DNA of 64,000 bases from Alphaproteobacteria bacterium (GCA_021325375.1 JAJPHG010000029.1:31681-95680); one strand, 5' to 3'; shown: positions 44,198-53,741, numbered from the stretch's first letter. A program made the numbers and translations. The notes: generated by a model from the letters alone, not told the origin.

Positions 44198-47100
44198 TGG
44201 CAGGCGCGGCGCACCGGGTCGCCACGCAGAGACTCCTCGTCGATGTCGTCAGCGAGGCGACGGCGCTTTGGCTCCGGCCAAGGCTGGCAGATATCAACCG
44301 GCAGCGCTTCATGCCCATCATCGCGCGGGTGCTCGACCGGCAGGCACCGGCAGGCCTCGACATCACGCTGCCGCCGATCCGGCTCGATCTCGGCGAATTG
44401 CCGGCGGAGGGCTTCGAGGAGGAGGCCGAGCGGCGCCTGGCGCGGAGCCTTGGCGAAGCGATCGAGCGCGCGCTTCGGGATCTGGCGCGGGAGCAGGTGC
44501 GGACGCGATCGCTGTCGCGCCTGGCGGAGCTGGAGCATTTCCTGTTGCGGGGAGCGTTGCCCTTCGGCATTTCAGGCGAAGGCTTCCGCCCCGGCGACGC
44601 CGTCGCGATGCTCGCAGACGCGGAGCCGGCAGCACTCGACGAGATGCTGCGCCGGCATGCGCATGACCGCGGCTTCATCGGCCGAATCGTCGCCCAGCTC
44701 ACGGACACGGAACTGGCGCGGCTGCTGCAGACGCTCGAGCCGGAGCATGCGGCGCTCACCCTCGCCTATATATCGGACCTGAGGCTCGGTTATCGCGTCG
44801 ACCCGCCGCTGCCGCTGCCGGAAGCGTCCTTCTCCCGCCTGCTCTGGACCGTGGTGCTGACCTATGTGCTGCGCGATCCCGGCACGCAGTTCAACCGCCG
44901 GGCCTTCATGCGTCATGTGCTCAAGGGGATCGCGGAAAGCGAGATGATCGCCTATGCCGATCTGGTGCAGGCCTTCGGCCTCAGCCTGCGCAAGACGGCG
45001 AAGCGGATGAAGATCACCTCGTCGCTGCCGGCGATCGTCGAAACTCTGCTGCGCGAGGTGTCCGACGGCCCCCTGGCCGCCGAAAGCGTCGTCCTCACGG
45101 ACGAATCCGATGCGCCCATGCACCGGATGGAGCCGATCGACGATGCGGTTGCACGGGCGCTGATTGCGTTCACGCGATGGCTGACGGGCGATCCTGAAGC
45201 GGAGGAGGACCCGCAAGCCGTTCGCGAGGCGGTCGCCTTCCTGCTCCGGCGCGCGCCCGACAGGCTCGCGGGCGTATTGCGGGCCGAGGCCGGTTCGGAC
45301 GCGCGTATCGAGCGCATCACGGCCGGCTTCGAGCAGCGTGTCGTGGCGCGGCTGGTCACGCTGCTGACCGGCGAAAGGGCGACGGCCGGGCTCGCGGAAG
45401 AGGTGTTGCGCTGGCCGCTCCGGGAGACCGTGCGGGAAGTCGACATGGCGGCGGCGAGCGCGGCGGTCTGGCAGGCGGCGCTTCGCGGTGCGCTCCGGCA
45501 GACAGGTTTCGCGCAGGATGCGTTTCTGCGCGAGATCGTGGAAGCACTGGCCCGCGCGGTATCGTGGACGCCGGAAGAGTTCGTGATGGCAGCCGCGGAT
45601 CATGCGGCGCCGCAAGATGAGCCCCCCGCCGCAACGCTGCGCCGGGCCATCGCCGTGTTCGGCGTAGCGCGCGGGCGCGCGCGGTCGCCGCTGGAATGGT
45701 TCGAAAGCTACCTGTCGGGCGGGCTGCTGCTCGCACCCTGGCCCGGTGCAGAGGCACCGGCCGGAGACGCGACCGCGCTGTCGAGACTGGTATTGGAAGC
45801 CGCGCCGAAAGGTGCGGCGGCATCGATCCGCAGGCTCGCGCGTGGCGGCGGCAAGACTGCGACGGCCGCGATCCGGCGTCTGCTCGAAGACGTCGGGCCG
45901 AAGGGCTTGCTGCGCGTGCTGTCCGGCGGCCGTCATGGCGAATTCCTTGATGCGCTGACGAGCATTGCGGACATCGCCGCGAGCGGCGCGCTTTCCGCGC
46001 CGGCGCGGCGCGCGGCGGTGGCGGCGATCGCCTATCTTGCGCGAATGCCGGCCTCGCGCGTTTCGCGATCCGCTCTGGCGGCGCGGGCGGCGGAGGCTTT
46101 CCACGAAAGCCCGCTTCAGGCCGGCGAGGATCACGCCACCGTGCCGGTTGTCGCCGATTTCAGCCGCTACGACCGGATGGAGGCCGCCCGTCATGTGCTG
46201 CTGTTCGGGCGGTTGCCGTGGCGGGCGCGATTGCAGGATCGCGCGCTCAGCGTTCAATCCGTCCTGGACGGCATCGCGACGCTGCCCGCGGCGCAGTTGC
46301 GCGCGCTCTTCGCGGTGCGGGACGATGAAACGCGCGACCGCCTGATCGCGTCGGCCGCCGAACAACTCGACGAGACGGGCCTGCTGGAGGTGGCGGCGCG
46401 GATTCTCCCACCGGGAAGCGCCGACGCGCAGCGTGTCCGAACGCTGGCACTGCAAGCCGGCATCCGGTCCGACGAGCGCCGGCTGGGGATCGCGCGCGCG
46501 CTGGCGGCGACGCTGCGGGGCGGTGCGATCGACGACCCGGGCTTGGGCGCCCTGCGGATGCAAGCGGCGCGAACGGTGCATCCGACACCATCGTCGCAGG
46601 AGTTGCTCGCCGACCTGACGACGCTGATCCTGAGCAGCGACACGCATGCGACCGCTTCGAGCACGCCGCGCGGGTTGCTCGAATCGTTGATTGCGGGCTT
46701 CCGCGCCGATGCCATCGTCTTCCTGCGCGCCGTCGGCCGCGCGCCGGCGCTGCGCGCCGGACTGTTGCGCCGCCTCCGGATCGCGAAGCTCAGGCCGCTG
46801 CTTGAACGGCTCGGCGATCCGGCGACGGCCGCTCTGTTCGAGACCGAACACCGGACGGGAGCGCCGCGAACCGTCCCGGCGGCGAGACCGCAGCACGCGC
46901 CATCGAGCGATTTGTGGGCGGCGGCGACGGACATCCTGCTCGGGCGGGCGCCGCCGTCCGAGATGACGACGCTGGGTGGAGAAGCGCTGACCCATGTTCT
47001 GCTTGCGATGATCGAGGAGGCGCCGGCGACGCTGGCCGGGACGGTCCGCAGCGGTGCCGCGAGCCCCGACATCGTCGCGCGCTGGCTCGCACTCCTGCCC

Positions 47101-48027
47101 GACGCGGTGCTGGCGCGGTTCGTCCATCTGCTCGAGCCCGCCCTGCATCGCGCCTTGCTGGGGACGGCGGAAGTGCTGTCGGCCGCCACGCGCGAGGTCC
47201 GGCAGGGGTTCGGGCCCGAAGCCGAACGCGCGGCGCTGTGGACATCGCTGTTCGATTACCTGTCCGGCAACACCGAGCGCTCGGTGCGCGGCTATACGGC
47301 GGCCTATGGCAGGCGCCTGCGCGAGGAAGAGGCGGATGCAGTGCCGCGGTTCCAGGCCGCTGCCGGCCGGCTTGCTCAAAGCGCCGGGAATCGCGGGCTC
47401 GAAGCGGCGCTGGTAGCGGAGCGAATCGCCGGCGCGCCCGCGCGCATGGCGGCGCGGACACAGCGCCGCCCGGCACCCGGCCGAAGCGGCGGACGAGAAG
47501 CCGAAAACGGCAAGGACGCGGTCTATATCGCCAATGCGGGGCTGGTGCTGACGGGTGTCTTTCTGCCCTATCTTTTCGGCCAACTCGGCCTGACCGAGAA
47601 GGACGACAAGGGGAAGGACCGGCTCAAGGACCGTGCCGTCTTCTCGCGCGCGGTGCATCTCCTGCAATACCTCGTCGACATGCGCAGCGACGCGCCGGAG
47701 CCGCTTCTGCCGCTGAACAAGATCCTGTGCGGCGGCCGCATCGAATGGCCGGTGGAGCGCGGCATCGAGATGAGCGAGCGCGAAACCAACTTCTGCGAGC
47801 GGCTGCTCAAGGCGATGCTCCAGAACTGGACGGCGCTCAGCGGCACGTCGGTCGCCGGCCTGCGGGAGGCCTTCCTGCAGCGCGACGGCAAGCTCGAGCG
47901 CCAAGGCGGCGGCTGGAAGCTGACCGTGCAGCGCAAGACGCTCGACGTGCTCGTCGACCGCGTGCCGTGGAACGTCCACACGGTGCTCGCGCCGTGGATG
48001 GACAGCGCCCTCTACGTGACGTGGTGA
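44197..48027 (+). CDS. eCIS tape measure protein (Afp14-like)
   Basis: The 1276-residue product belongs to the contractile injection system tape-measure family (CIS_TMP). The N-terminus reads RVATQRLLVDVVSEATALWL and PPIRLDLGELPAEGFEEEAE, and the C-terminus has the family block YIANAGLVLTGVFLPYLFGQ and AVHLLQYLVDMRSDAPEPLL, then WTALSGTSVAGLREAFLQRD. Between them lies a very long, mostly helical, alanine- and arginine-rich region. Family members set tail length. The ATG at 44197 overlaps the previous stop. The same frame stays open for another 2.7 kb upstream through the Pvc12-like gene, but only by GC bias. Confidence 0.88.
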   Translation: MAGAAHRVATQRLLVDVVSEATALWLRPRLADINRQRFMPIIARVLDRQAPAGLDITLPPIRLDLGELPAEGFEEEAERRLARSLGEAIERALRDLAREQVRTRSLSRLAELEHFLLRGALPFGISGEGFRPGDAVAMLADAEPAALDEMLRRHAHDRGFIGRIVAQLTDTELARLLQTLEPEHAALTLAYISDLRLGYRVDPPLPLPEASFSRLLWTVVLTYVLRDPGTQFNRRAFMRHVLKGIAESEMIAYADLVQAFGLSLRKTAKRMKITSSLPAIVETLLREVSDGPLAAESVVLTDESDAPMHRMEPIDDAVARALIAFTRWLTGDPEAEEDPQAVREAVAFLLRRAPDRLAGVLRAEAGSDARIERITAGFEQRVVARLVTLLTGERATAGLAEEVLRWPLRETVREVDMAAASAAVWQAALRGALRQTGFAQDAFLREIVEALARAVSWTPEEFVMAAADHAAPQDEPPAATLRRAIAVFGVARGRARSPLEWFESYLSGGLLLAPWPGAEAPAGDATALSRLVLEAAPKGAAASIRRLARGGGKTATAAIRRLLEDVGPKGLLRVLSGGRHGEFLDALTSIADIAASGALSAPARRAAVAAIAYLARMPASRVSRSALAARAAEAFHESPLQAGEDHATVPVVADFSRYDRMEAARHVLLFGRLPWRARLQDRALSVQSVLDGIATLPAAQLRALFAVRDDETRDRLIASAAEQLDETGLLEVAARILPPGSADAQRVRTLALQAGIRSDERRLGIARALAATLRGGAIDDPGLGALRMQAARTVHPTPSSQELLADLTTLILSSDTHATASSTPRGLLESLIAGFRADAIVFLRAVGRAPALRAGLLRRLRIAKLRPLLERLGDPATAALFETEHRTGAPRTVPAARPQHAPSSDLWAAATDILLGRAPPSEMTTLGGEALTHVLLAMIEEAPATLAGTVRSGAASPDIVARWLALLPDAVLARFVHLLEPALHRALLGTAEVLSAATREVRQGFGPEAERAALWTSLFDYLSGNTERSVRGYTAAYGRRLREEEADAVPRFQAAAGRLAQSAGNRGLEAALVAERIAGAPARMAARTQRRPAPGRSGGREAENGKDAVYIANAGLVLTGVFLPYLFGQLGLTEKDDKGKDRLKDRAVFSRAVHLLQYLVDMRSDAPEPLLPLNKILCGGRIEWPVERGIEMSERETNFCERLLKAMLQNWTALSGTSVAGLREAFLQRDGKLERQGGGWKLTVQRKTLDVLVDRVPWNVHTVLAPWMDSALYVTW

Positions 48028-49388
48028 GGCCCGTGAACACGCTCGACCGCAACGCCCACCTGATCGCCGACGAGATCGCCTGGCTGCAGCGCGTGATAGA
48101 TCGGCGCTTCCACCTCCACGCCGAAAAGTCCGCAGAGACGGAATTGCTTGAGGAACTGCCGCCGCCGCTCCTGCCCGCGGAGCCGACGCCTTATGGCGAT
48201 GCCATACGGTCGCTGGACATGGACGCCGCGGGGCGTCTGGTCGTGATCCTCGCCTATGCGCCGGTGGTGAGGCCCGAGGCGCTCGATCCCTTCCTCATCC
48301 AGAACCAGTCGGTGCAGCGGCGCTTCACCGAGTTCGGCGGCGAGGTGCAGGCATCCCATGGCGGGTTCCCGCCGACGGTGCAGACGGCGCTGTTCCTTTT
48401 GGCGGGCGACGACATGGCGGCGCGGCTGCGCGCGCAGGAGATGTTCTCGCACCAGCATCCCTTCCGCACGCTCGGCGTGCTGATGCCCGACAACCGACCG
48501 CCGGGCGAGCCGCCGCATTCGACGCCGCTGCGGCTCGCGCCGGAATTCGTCGAGCGATTGTCGACGGGCAGGCCCTACCATCCGCCGCACAGCGCGGAAT
48601 TCCCCGCCCAGCGGATCACCACGTCCTACGAGTGGAGCGACCTGGTGCTCGACGACGCCGTGCTCCAGGACGTGGAGGACATCGTGACCTGGATTCGGCA
48701 CGGCACGACGTTGATGGAGGACTGGGAGCTCAAGCGGCGGATCAAGCCCGGCTTCCGCAGCCTGTTCTACGGACCGCCCGGCACGGGAAAGTCGCTGACC
48801 GCTGCGCTGGTCGGCAAGCATGCGGGGCGCGATGTCTATCGCGTCGACCTCTCGCTCGTGGTCTCGAAGTACATCGGCGAGACGGAGAAGAATTTCGCAC
48901 GGCTGTTCGACAGCGCCCAGCATCGCGACTGGATCCTGTTCTTCGACGAAGCGGACGCGCTGTTCGGCAAACGCACCGCGACCTCGACCTCGCACGATCG
49001 CTTCGCCAACCAGGAGGTCGCCTATCTGCTGCAGCGCATCGAGGATTTCCCGGGGGTGGCCATACTCGCGAGCAACCTCGACAGCAACATCGACGAGGCG
49101 TTCGCGCGGCGCTTCCAGTCGAAGATCCATTTCCGCCTGCCCGATGCCGAGCAGCGGCTGAAGCTATGGAGGGCGCATTTCGCGGGCGCGCGGTTCCGGC
49201 TGGCGCGCGACGCGGACCTCGCGCGCCTGGCACGCGAGTTCGAGCTTTCCGGCGGCGGCATCGTCAACGTCCTGCGCTATGCCTGCATGCAGGCGGTGAT
49301 CCGCAAGCCGCAGCTCATCCATATGCAGGATCTGCTCTCGGGTGTCCGCCGCGAGCTTCACAAGGAGGGTCGGTTCGGTCATGGCTAG
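48024..49388 (+). CDS. eCIS AAA+ ATPase (Afp15/Pvc15-like)
   Basis: The 454-residue product has an N-terminal domain special to eCIS ATPases (about 1-200) and one AAA+ module: Walker A FYGPPGTGKSLTAALVGK (core 250-257), Walker B WILFFDEADALFGKR (about 303-317), sensor 1 ILASNLDSNID and an arginine finger in EAFARRFQSKI. Afp15/Pvc15 proteins are needed for assembly or effector loading and are not part of the finished particle. The GTG at 48024 overlaps the previous stop (GTGA). A GTG at 48033, after GGTGAGG, is an alternative. It is the last gene of the cluster; the stop lies inside a small ATGGCT-AGA-AGCCAT hairpin (49381-49395). Confidence 0.93.
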   Translation: MRPVNTLDRNAHLIADEIAWLQRVIDRRFHLHAEKSAETELLEELPPPLLPAEPTPYGDAIRSLDMDAAGRLVVILAYAPVVRPEALDPFLIQNQSVQRRFTEFGGEVQASHGGFPPTVQTALFLLAGDDMAARLRAQEMFSHQHPFRTLGVLMPDNRPPGEPPHSTPLRLAPEFVERLSTGRPYHPPHSAEFPAQRITTSYEWSDLVLDDAVLQDVEDIVTWIRHGTTLMEDWELKRRIKPGFRSLFYGPPGTGKSLTAALVGKHAGRDVYRVDLSLVVSKYIGETEKNFARLFDSAQHRDWILFFDEADALFGKRTATSTSHDRFANQEVAYLLQRIEDFPGVAILASNLDSNIDEAFARRFQSKIHFRLPDAEQRLKLWRAHFAGARFRLARDADLARLAREFELSGGGIVNVLRYACMQAVIRKPQLIHMQDLLSGVRRELHKEGRFGHG

Positions 49389-49445
49389 AAGCCATGTGCG
49401 GAAGCCCGCGGACCGGCGCCGTCGGCCATCCGCGACAAACGATGC

Positions 49446-50237
49446 TCAGGCGTAATTTGGAATGCGTTTTTCCAGGAAGGCCTTCATCGCCTCCTCGAAG
49501 TCCGGACCGCGGCCGCAGAGCATCTGCGCACGCTCCTCGAGATCGATGACGGCGCGCAGGTCGTTGAGCTTGAGCGCGGTGTTCAATGTCTCCTTGGTCA
49601 TGCGCAGGCCGAACGGCGCGGTGCGCAGCATCGCATCGACGTATTCCGACGCCGCCGCTTCCAGCTCCGCGTCGGGAACGACCTTCGACACCAGCCCGAC
49701 ACGCTCGGCGCGCGCCGCATCGATGAAGCTGCCCGTGTACATGAGCTCGGCCGCGATCCCGAGCCCGACGATGCGCGGCAGGAAATAGGTGAGCCCGAGC
49801 TCGCAGCCCGAACGGCCGAGCGACACGAACGCGTCGTTCATCCGCGCCGACGCGCCGGCGAGGCGGATATCGGCCGCCAGCGCCAGCGCGAAGCCGCCGC
49901 CACAGACAGGCCCATGGACAAGCGCGATGACCGGTTGCGGACAGGCGCGCATCAGCTCGACGATGTCGAACAGGTGATCGCCGGGCCGGGCGCGTCCGGC
50001 GCCGTCCGGCGTGCGGTCGCCGCCGGGCGTCGTGTACTCCTTGATGTCGAGACCGGCGCAGAAGGCGCGACCCGCGCCCCGCATGACGACGATGCGCACC
50101 TCGTGGTTCTGCCTCAAGCCCCGGAAATAGTCGCAGAGCTCCTGCGTCATCGTGCCGGTGATCGTATTGAGCCGCTGCGGACGATTGAGCGTCAGCCATT
50201 CGACGCGCCCGCGGCGCTCGACGGTCAGCGTCCTCAT
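49446..50237 (-). CDS. Enoyl-CoA hydratase/isomerase (crotonase) family protein
   Basis: The 263-residue product has the crotonase fold: the first oxyanion-hole segment AFCAGLDIKEY and the second HGPVCGGGFALALAADIRLA, followed by MNDAFVSLGRSGCELGLTYF. The usual PE motif with the first catalytic glutamate is not present there, so the reaction may differ from simple hydration (isomerase, racemase or hydrolase activity are all known in the family). ATG 50237 overlaps the LLM gene stop by one base. It is the last gene of the four-gene operon VOC-cyclase-LLM-crotonase. Confidence 0.88.
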   Translation of the reverse strand: MRTLTVERRGRVEWLTLNRPQRLNTITGTMTQELCDYFRGLRQNHEVRIVVMRGAGRAFCAGLDIKEYTTPGGDRTPDGAGRARPGDHLFDIVELMRACPQPVIALVHGPVCGGGFALALAADIRLAGASARMNDAFVSLGRSGCELGLTYFLPRIVGLGIAAELMYTGSFIDAARAERVGLVSKVVPDAELEAAASEYVDAMLRTAPFGLRMTKETLNTALKLNDLRAVIDLEERAQMLCGRGPDFEEAMKAFLEKRIPNYA

Positions 50238-51451
50238 CAGGCGGGCATCGCTTCGCGCGCCTGCGCGAAATGCGCGATCATATGCTCGCCCGCGAGCCGG
50301 ATGCTCGCCTTCACGGCTTCGTGCGGGATCGAGCCGAACTGCATCAGGCACAACAGGCGGTCGGCGCCGATCGACTCGTATTTGGCGGCCTTCGCCCGGC
50401 AATGGTCGACGTCGCCGATGATCACGGAATCCAGCGCCTCCAGCGTCTCATGCGCCTCTTCGTTCGAGACGTGCTCGCCCTTGGCCATGCGCTTGAGCAG
50501 CGCGATCACGGGAATCTCGTCCGCGGCGATGTCGAGGCTCGTCGGATCGGCGCCGGTGAGTGCTGCGATTTCGCCGGCCGATTTGCGCACCAGATGCGGG
50601 TTCATGCCGGCCCGGATCGCGTCGTACCAGATGTTGCGCGGGACCTTGAACGCGACCGGCGCGAAATGCACGTACCACAGGGCCGACCATGCGGCGCCGT
50701 TGGCGATCGCCTGTTTGCGCGATTCGGCGACGTGCACGAACGTGAAGACGCCCTTCTGGCGGTTGGGCAGACTACCCGCAGGTGTCCTACAGGCGGCAAA
50801 ACCCGCATCGTACTCGTCGAGCAGCGACTTCATCAGGCTGACGGGACTGAGAAGCGTGGTGCCCAGCACGCCGACGCCGAGCTCGCCGGCCATGCGGAAC
50901 GAATCCGGGCTGCTCGCGGTCTGCCACAACCGCGGATGCGGGCGCTGCAGCGGACGCGGAACGACCTCGCGCTCCGGCATGTTGAAGAGCTTGCTGTTCC
51001 ACCCGAACGTCTTTTCGCTCCACATCTTGGGGATCATCTGGATCGCCTCGCGCAGCTCGTCGCGCGCGGTCTCGGGATCGACGCCGAAGGTCTCCCATTC
51101 CTTGCCGCCGGACTTGGCCAGCCCCAGCTCGAACCGCCCTGCGCTGAAGATGTCGAGCGTCGCGCCGCGCTCGGCGACCCGCAGCGGTCCGTTGATGCGG
51201 AACGGCGCCAGCACGCCGGCATGACCGACGCGCAGGCGCTTGGTGTTCGCGGCGATCGTGGCCAGCACGAGCTCCGGCGCCGCGCTGTAGCTGAACTCCG
51301 GCGCGCCGTGATGCTCGACCTGCCACCAGACGTCGAAGCCGGCCTTGTCCGCGACGCGCGCCTCTTCGATCGTGTCGGCGAGCAGCTTGCGCTCCTCTTC
51401 CGGCGTCGATATGTCGGCCCGCTGGATCTCGCAGAAGATGTCGAATTTCAC
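50237..51451 (-). CDS. LLM class flavin-dependent oxidoreductase (luciferase-like)
   Basis: The 404-residue product is a bacterial luciferase-like monooxygenase. It begins KFDIFCEIQRADI and has the barrel segments AGFDVWWQVEHHGAPEFSYS, AANTKRLRVGHAGVLAPF, ERGATLDIFSAGRFELGLA and GVLGTTLLSP. Such enzymes use reduced FMN and oxygen to hydroxylate or cleave substrates. The GTG start at 51451 is chosen because AGGAG lies nine bases upstream and the family sequence starts there; the open frame above it is antisense-type filler. It is followed directly by the crotonase gene and preceded by the cyclase gene (13 bases). Confidence 0.88.
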   Translation of the reverse strand: MKFDIFCEIQRADISTPEEERKLLADTIEEARVADKAGFDVWWQVEHHGAPEFSYSAAPELVLATIAANTKRLRVGHAGVLAPFRINGPLRVAERGATLDIFSAGRFELGLAKSGGKEWETFGVDPETARDELREAIQMIPKMWSEKTFGWNSKLFNMPEREVVPRPLQRPHPRLWQTASSPDSFRMAGELGVGVLGTTLLSPVSLMKSLLDEYDAGFAACRTPAGSLPNRQKGVFTFVHVAESRKQAIANGAAWSALWYVHFAPVAFKVPRNIWYDAIRAGMNPHLVRKSAGEIAALTGADPTSLDIAADEIPVIALLKRMAKGEHVSNEEAHETLEALDSVIIGDVDHCRAKAAKYESIGADRLLCLMQFGSIPHEAVKASIRLAGEHMIAHFAQAREAMPA

Positions 51452-51464
51452 CTCGGGGCTCCTG

Positions 51465-52406
51465 TCAGAAGATGGCGATCGGATTGACCGGCGAGCCGGT
51501 ACCGCGTGCGATGCGCAGAGGCGCCACTGCAAGGAAGAACTCCCAACGCTTCTCGGCCGCGCACATCTCTTCGAGCGCGACGAGGCTGAGATTGTCGAGC
51601 AGATGCAGACCCATCGCGCCGAGCGCGCACATGTGGACGGGGATCCGCCAGCCTTCGATCGGACGGACAGGGGGCGAGGGATCATGCACGGCGTCGGAGC
51701 CGAGGGTCGCGATGCGCCGCGCGTGCAGCCAGGCAACGCAATCGGGGTCGAGGCCGGCGAGCGCGTATTCCTCGCCTGGCTTGTGCGGCTGAAGCCGCTT
51801 CTGGGCGTCGCGGCCGACCGAGACGAGAAGCAGGTCGCCCTCCCCGACCTTCACGTTCTGGCCGGCCTCGGCCGCATCGAGCTCCGCGGCGGTGACCGGG
51901 CGGTCGAGCGCGACGAAGGGCTCGCCGCGAAGCCTTGGGATGTCGAGCAGCACGCCGCGCCCGGCGATGCCGTCTTTCGTCGCCATGATCGAGTTGCGCC
52001 GCGCGCCGGTGGAGCGCACGTCGGTCGCCGGATGGCCGTTGTACATTCGGCCCTCGACGAAGACGTGGCACAGCGCGTCGATGTGGCTGGACGCAAGGCC
52101 GTGATAGGCGATGCCGATGAAGTCGAGCGAGACCTCGAGCCCCGGCACGCCGTGCGCGCAGGGGTCGTCGCCGCCCATGACGATGTGATGCAGCGCGGGC
52201 GTGGGGTTCTCCGGCCCCGGCATCACGGGGAAGTCGCGCGCGCAGCTCACCTGCCGGCCGCTGCGAACCAGCTTGCCGGCCGCCGCGACGCGATCGGGCG
52301 TGAGATAGTTGAGCGTGCCGCGCTCGTCGTCGTGGCCCCAGCGGCCCCAATTCGACACGGCATCGAAGATCCGCCGCATGTCGTCCTTGCTCGCGGGAGC
52401 GGCCAC
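51465..52406 (-). CDS. Cyclase family protein (metal-dependent hydrolase)
   Basis: The 313-residue product belongs to the cyclase / kynurenine-formamidase-like family (PF04199). The metal-binding stretch SSHIDALCHVFVEGRMYNG gives HxDxxxH. Further family segments are GIAGRGVLLDIPRLRG, EGDLLLVSVGRD and a C-terminal VHMCALGAMGLHLLDNLSL. Members open or close lactone or amide rings. The GTG at 52406 has AAGGAA eight bases upstream (inside the end of the preceding gene) and adds ten residues to an internal ATG at 52379. It lies five bases after the VOC gene in the operon. Confidence 0.85.
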   Translation of the reverse strand: MAAPASKDDMRRIFDAVSNWGRWGHDDERGTLNYLTPDRVAAAGKLVRSGRQVSCARDFPVMPGPENPTPALHHIVMGGDDPCAHGVPGLEVSLDFIGIAYHGLASSHIDALCHVFVEGRMYNGHPATDVRSTGARRNSIMATKDGIAGRGVLLDIPRLRGEPFVALDRPVTAAELDAAEAGQNVKVGEGDLLLVSVGRDAQKRLQPHKPGEEYALAGLDPDCVAWLHARRIATLGSDAVHDPSPPVRPIEGWRIPVHMCALGAMGLHLLDNLSLVALEEMCAAEKRWEFFLAVAPLRIARGTGSPVNPIAIF

Positions 52407-52411
52407 GGCGC

Positions 52412-52927
52412 CTATTCCTTGATCGTCTCGAGCAGCGCTTCGTTCGCCTTGGAATGGCGCTGCCCGGGGTTGAGCTCGATGAGCTCGACGAGGTTGCCGT
52501 TCGGATCGTAGCAGCAGCAGCTGCCGACGACGCCGAGCTCGGCGTGGGAGAACATCTCGCGCGTGAAGCGCACGCCCTTGGCCTTCAGCGCCGCATAGGC
52601 GGCATGCACGTTGCGGGTTCGGAACGCGATGATGCGCGGAACGGTATGATCGTCGAACGGAACCGCCGGGAACGCCGCTTGCGGCTCGAGCCACTGGATG
52701 AGGTCGAGCATCGGCCCGTCCGGATCGGCGGGCAGGTTCATCAAGACGCCGCGTCCCTTGGCGCGCTTCATGCCGAACAGCGTGGACACGAAGTCGGGCC
52801 ATTCCACGTCGCGGCGGTCGTTCAGGACCTCCCAGCCGAGCAGCTTGTAGAAGGCGACGGACTCGTCGAGATCGCGCACGTTGATGACGGTGTGATAGAA
52901 ATGCTGGAGGGACCAGTTCTCGCTCAT
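52412..52927 (-). CDS. VOC family protein (glyoxalase/dioxygenase fold)
   Basis: The 171-residue product shows the vicinal-oxygen-chelate pattern: an N-terminal module LQHFYHTVINVRDLDESVAF and a C-terminal module AFRTRNVHAAYAALKAKGVR ending YDPNGNLVELIEL, where the glutamate is a typical metal ligand. The first histidine (YHTVINV) is also at a ligand position. The reaction could be isomerisation, ring cleavage or lactoylglutathione-type chemistry. The ATG at 52927 has GGCGGAAG upstream. It is the first gene of the VOC-cyclase-LLM-crotonase operon, and the promoter and operator upstream are given separately. Confidence 0.85.
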   Translation of the reverse strand: MSENWSLQHFYHTVINVRDLDESVAFYKLLGWEVLNDRRDVEWPDFVSTLFGMKRAKGRGVLMNLPADPDGPMLDLIQWLEPQAAFPAVPFDDHTVPRIIAFRTRNVHAAYAALKAKGVRFTREMFSHAELGVVGSCCCYDPNGNLVELIELNPGQRHSKANEALLETIKE

Positions 52928-52967
52928 GTCTTCCGCCTTTTGCGCCTTGCGGGGCCGTTCGATGTTT

Positions 52968-52996
52968 AATGTAACAAGCGTTATGCAAAATGGCAA
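52968..52996 (-). promoter_or_regulatory. Promoter and TetR-type operator of the VOC operon
   Basis: Read on the minus strand: -35 box TTGCCA (52991-52996), 17-base spacer, -10 box TACATT (52968-52973). The operator TAACGCTTGTTA (52972-52983) fills the end of the spacer and overlaps the -10 box. A bound repressor would therefore block polymerase. The start codon lies about 34 bases beyond the expected transcription start. The same arrangement occurs at the SDR and receptor promoters. The site also lies upstream of the divergent TetR gene, which may be autoregulated. Confidence 0.65.
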
Positions 52997-53108
52997 TCGT
53001 CCCGACCGGCCGGGAAATCCGGCGCGGGGCCGGCATCCGCACAGGTTGATCTCGGCTTCCGCGGCAGGCATTGTCTGTGCACTGAGTTCCCAGGGGGCAA
53101 AAGCGCGC

Positions 53109-53741
53109 ATGCCGAAGAAGGTCGACCACACCGAGCGCCGCGAGGCGTTCCTGCGCGCGGCGTACAGGGTCATCAAACGGGAGGGTTTCGCCGGCGTGAC
53201 GGTGCGCTCGGTCGCCAAGGAAGCGGGTTTCACGACCGGCGCGCTGGTGCACTACGTCGATTCGATGGACCAGCTCCTGGTCGAGGCGTCCGAATTCTCC
53301 GCGCGCGACGTCCGCGCCAAGATGGAGGCGGCCGAGGCGCTGGAGGATGCGCTTCTGTCGCTGCGCGAGGTGCTCTATCTCGCGCTGCCGAGCGACGCGG
53401 ACAAGCGCGGCAATTGGAACTATTTCCTGGGGTTCTGGGAGCGCTCGGTCTACAACCGCGCCGTCCGCAAGGTGACCCATCTGCGCTACACGGAATGGCT
53501 GAAGCGCACGGCGCGGCTGATCCGGCGCGCGCAGCTCGCGGGCGACATCTCGCCCAAGGTGAACACGAAGGAGGCCTCGCGCGCCTGCGTGGCGCTGATC
53601 GACGGGATCGCGATCCAGGTGCTGCGTTCCGGCCAATCGCTGCCGCCCGGCGAGCAGCGCGCCATCATCGACGATTGGATCACGCTTTGGCTGAAGCCCA
53701 CACGCGCGCTCCCTAGCCCGCCATCACCCCGCCGTCGATGA
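53109..53741 (+). CDS. TetR/AcrR family transcriptional regulator
   Basis: The 210-residue product has a TetR N-terminal helix-turn-helix (about 13-58: RREAFLRAAYRVIKREGFAG, then VTVRSVAKEAGFTTGALVHY) and a C-terminal ligand-binding helical domain (BetI/TetR_C-like, with LREVLYLAL and WNYFLGFWERS). It sits between the divergent VOC operon and the convergent SDR gene. Four TAAC-N4-GTTA palindromes in the neighbourhood fit a TetR dimer site, so this protein is the likely repressor of the operon, the SDR, the receptor and perhaps itself. The 3' end overlaps the SDR gene by 29 bases. The ligand is unknown. Confidence 0.88.
   Translation: MPKKVDHTERREAFLRAAYRVIKREGFAGVTVRSVAKEAGFTTGALVHYVDSMDQLLVEASEFSARDVRAKMEAAEALEDALLSLREVLYLALPSDADKRGNWNYFLGFWERSVYNRAVRKVTHLRYTEWLKRTARLIRRAQLAGDISPKVNTKEASRACVALIDGIAIQVLRSGQSLPPGEQRAIIDDWITLWLKPTRALPSPPSPRRR

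Noticed and set aside
44572..47979. 1135-codon minus-strand open frame opposite the tape-measure gene
   Set aside because: No recognisable motif, and it is antisense to a protein with conserved family ends.
49381..49395. ATGGCT-AGA-AGCCAT hairpin over the stop codon of the AAA+ ATPase gene as a terminator
   Set aside because: The stem is only six pairs, it includes coding sequence and there is no T-tract.
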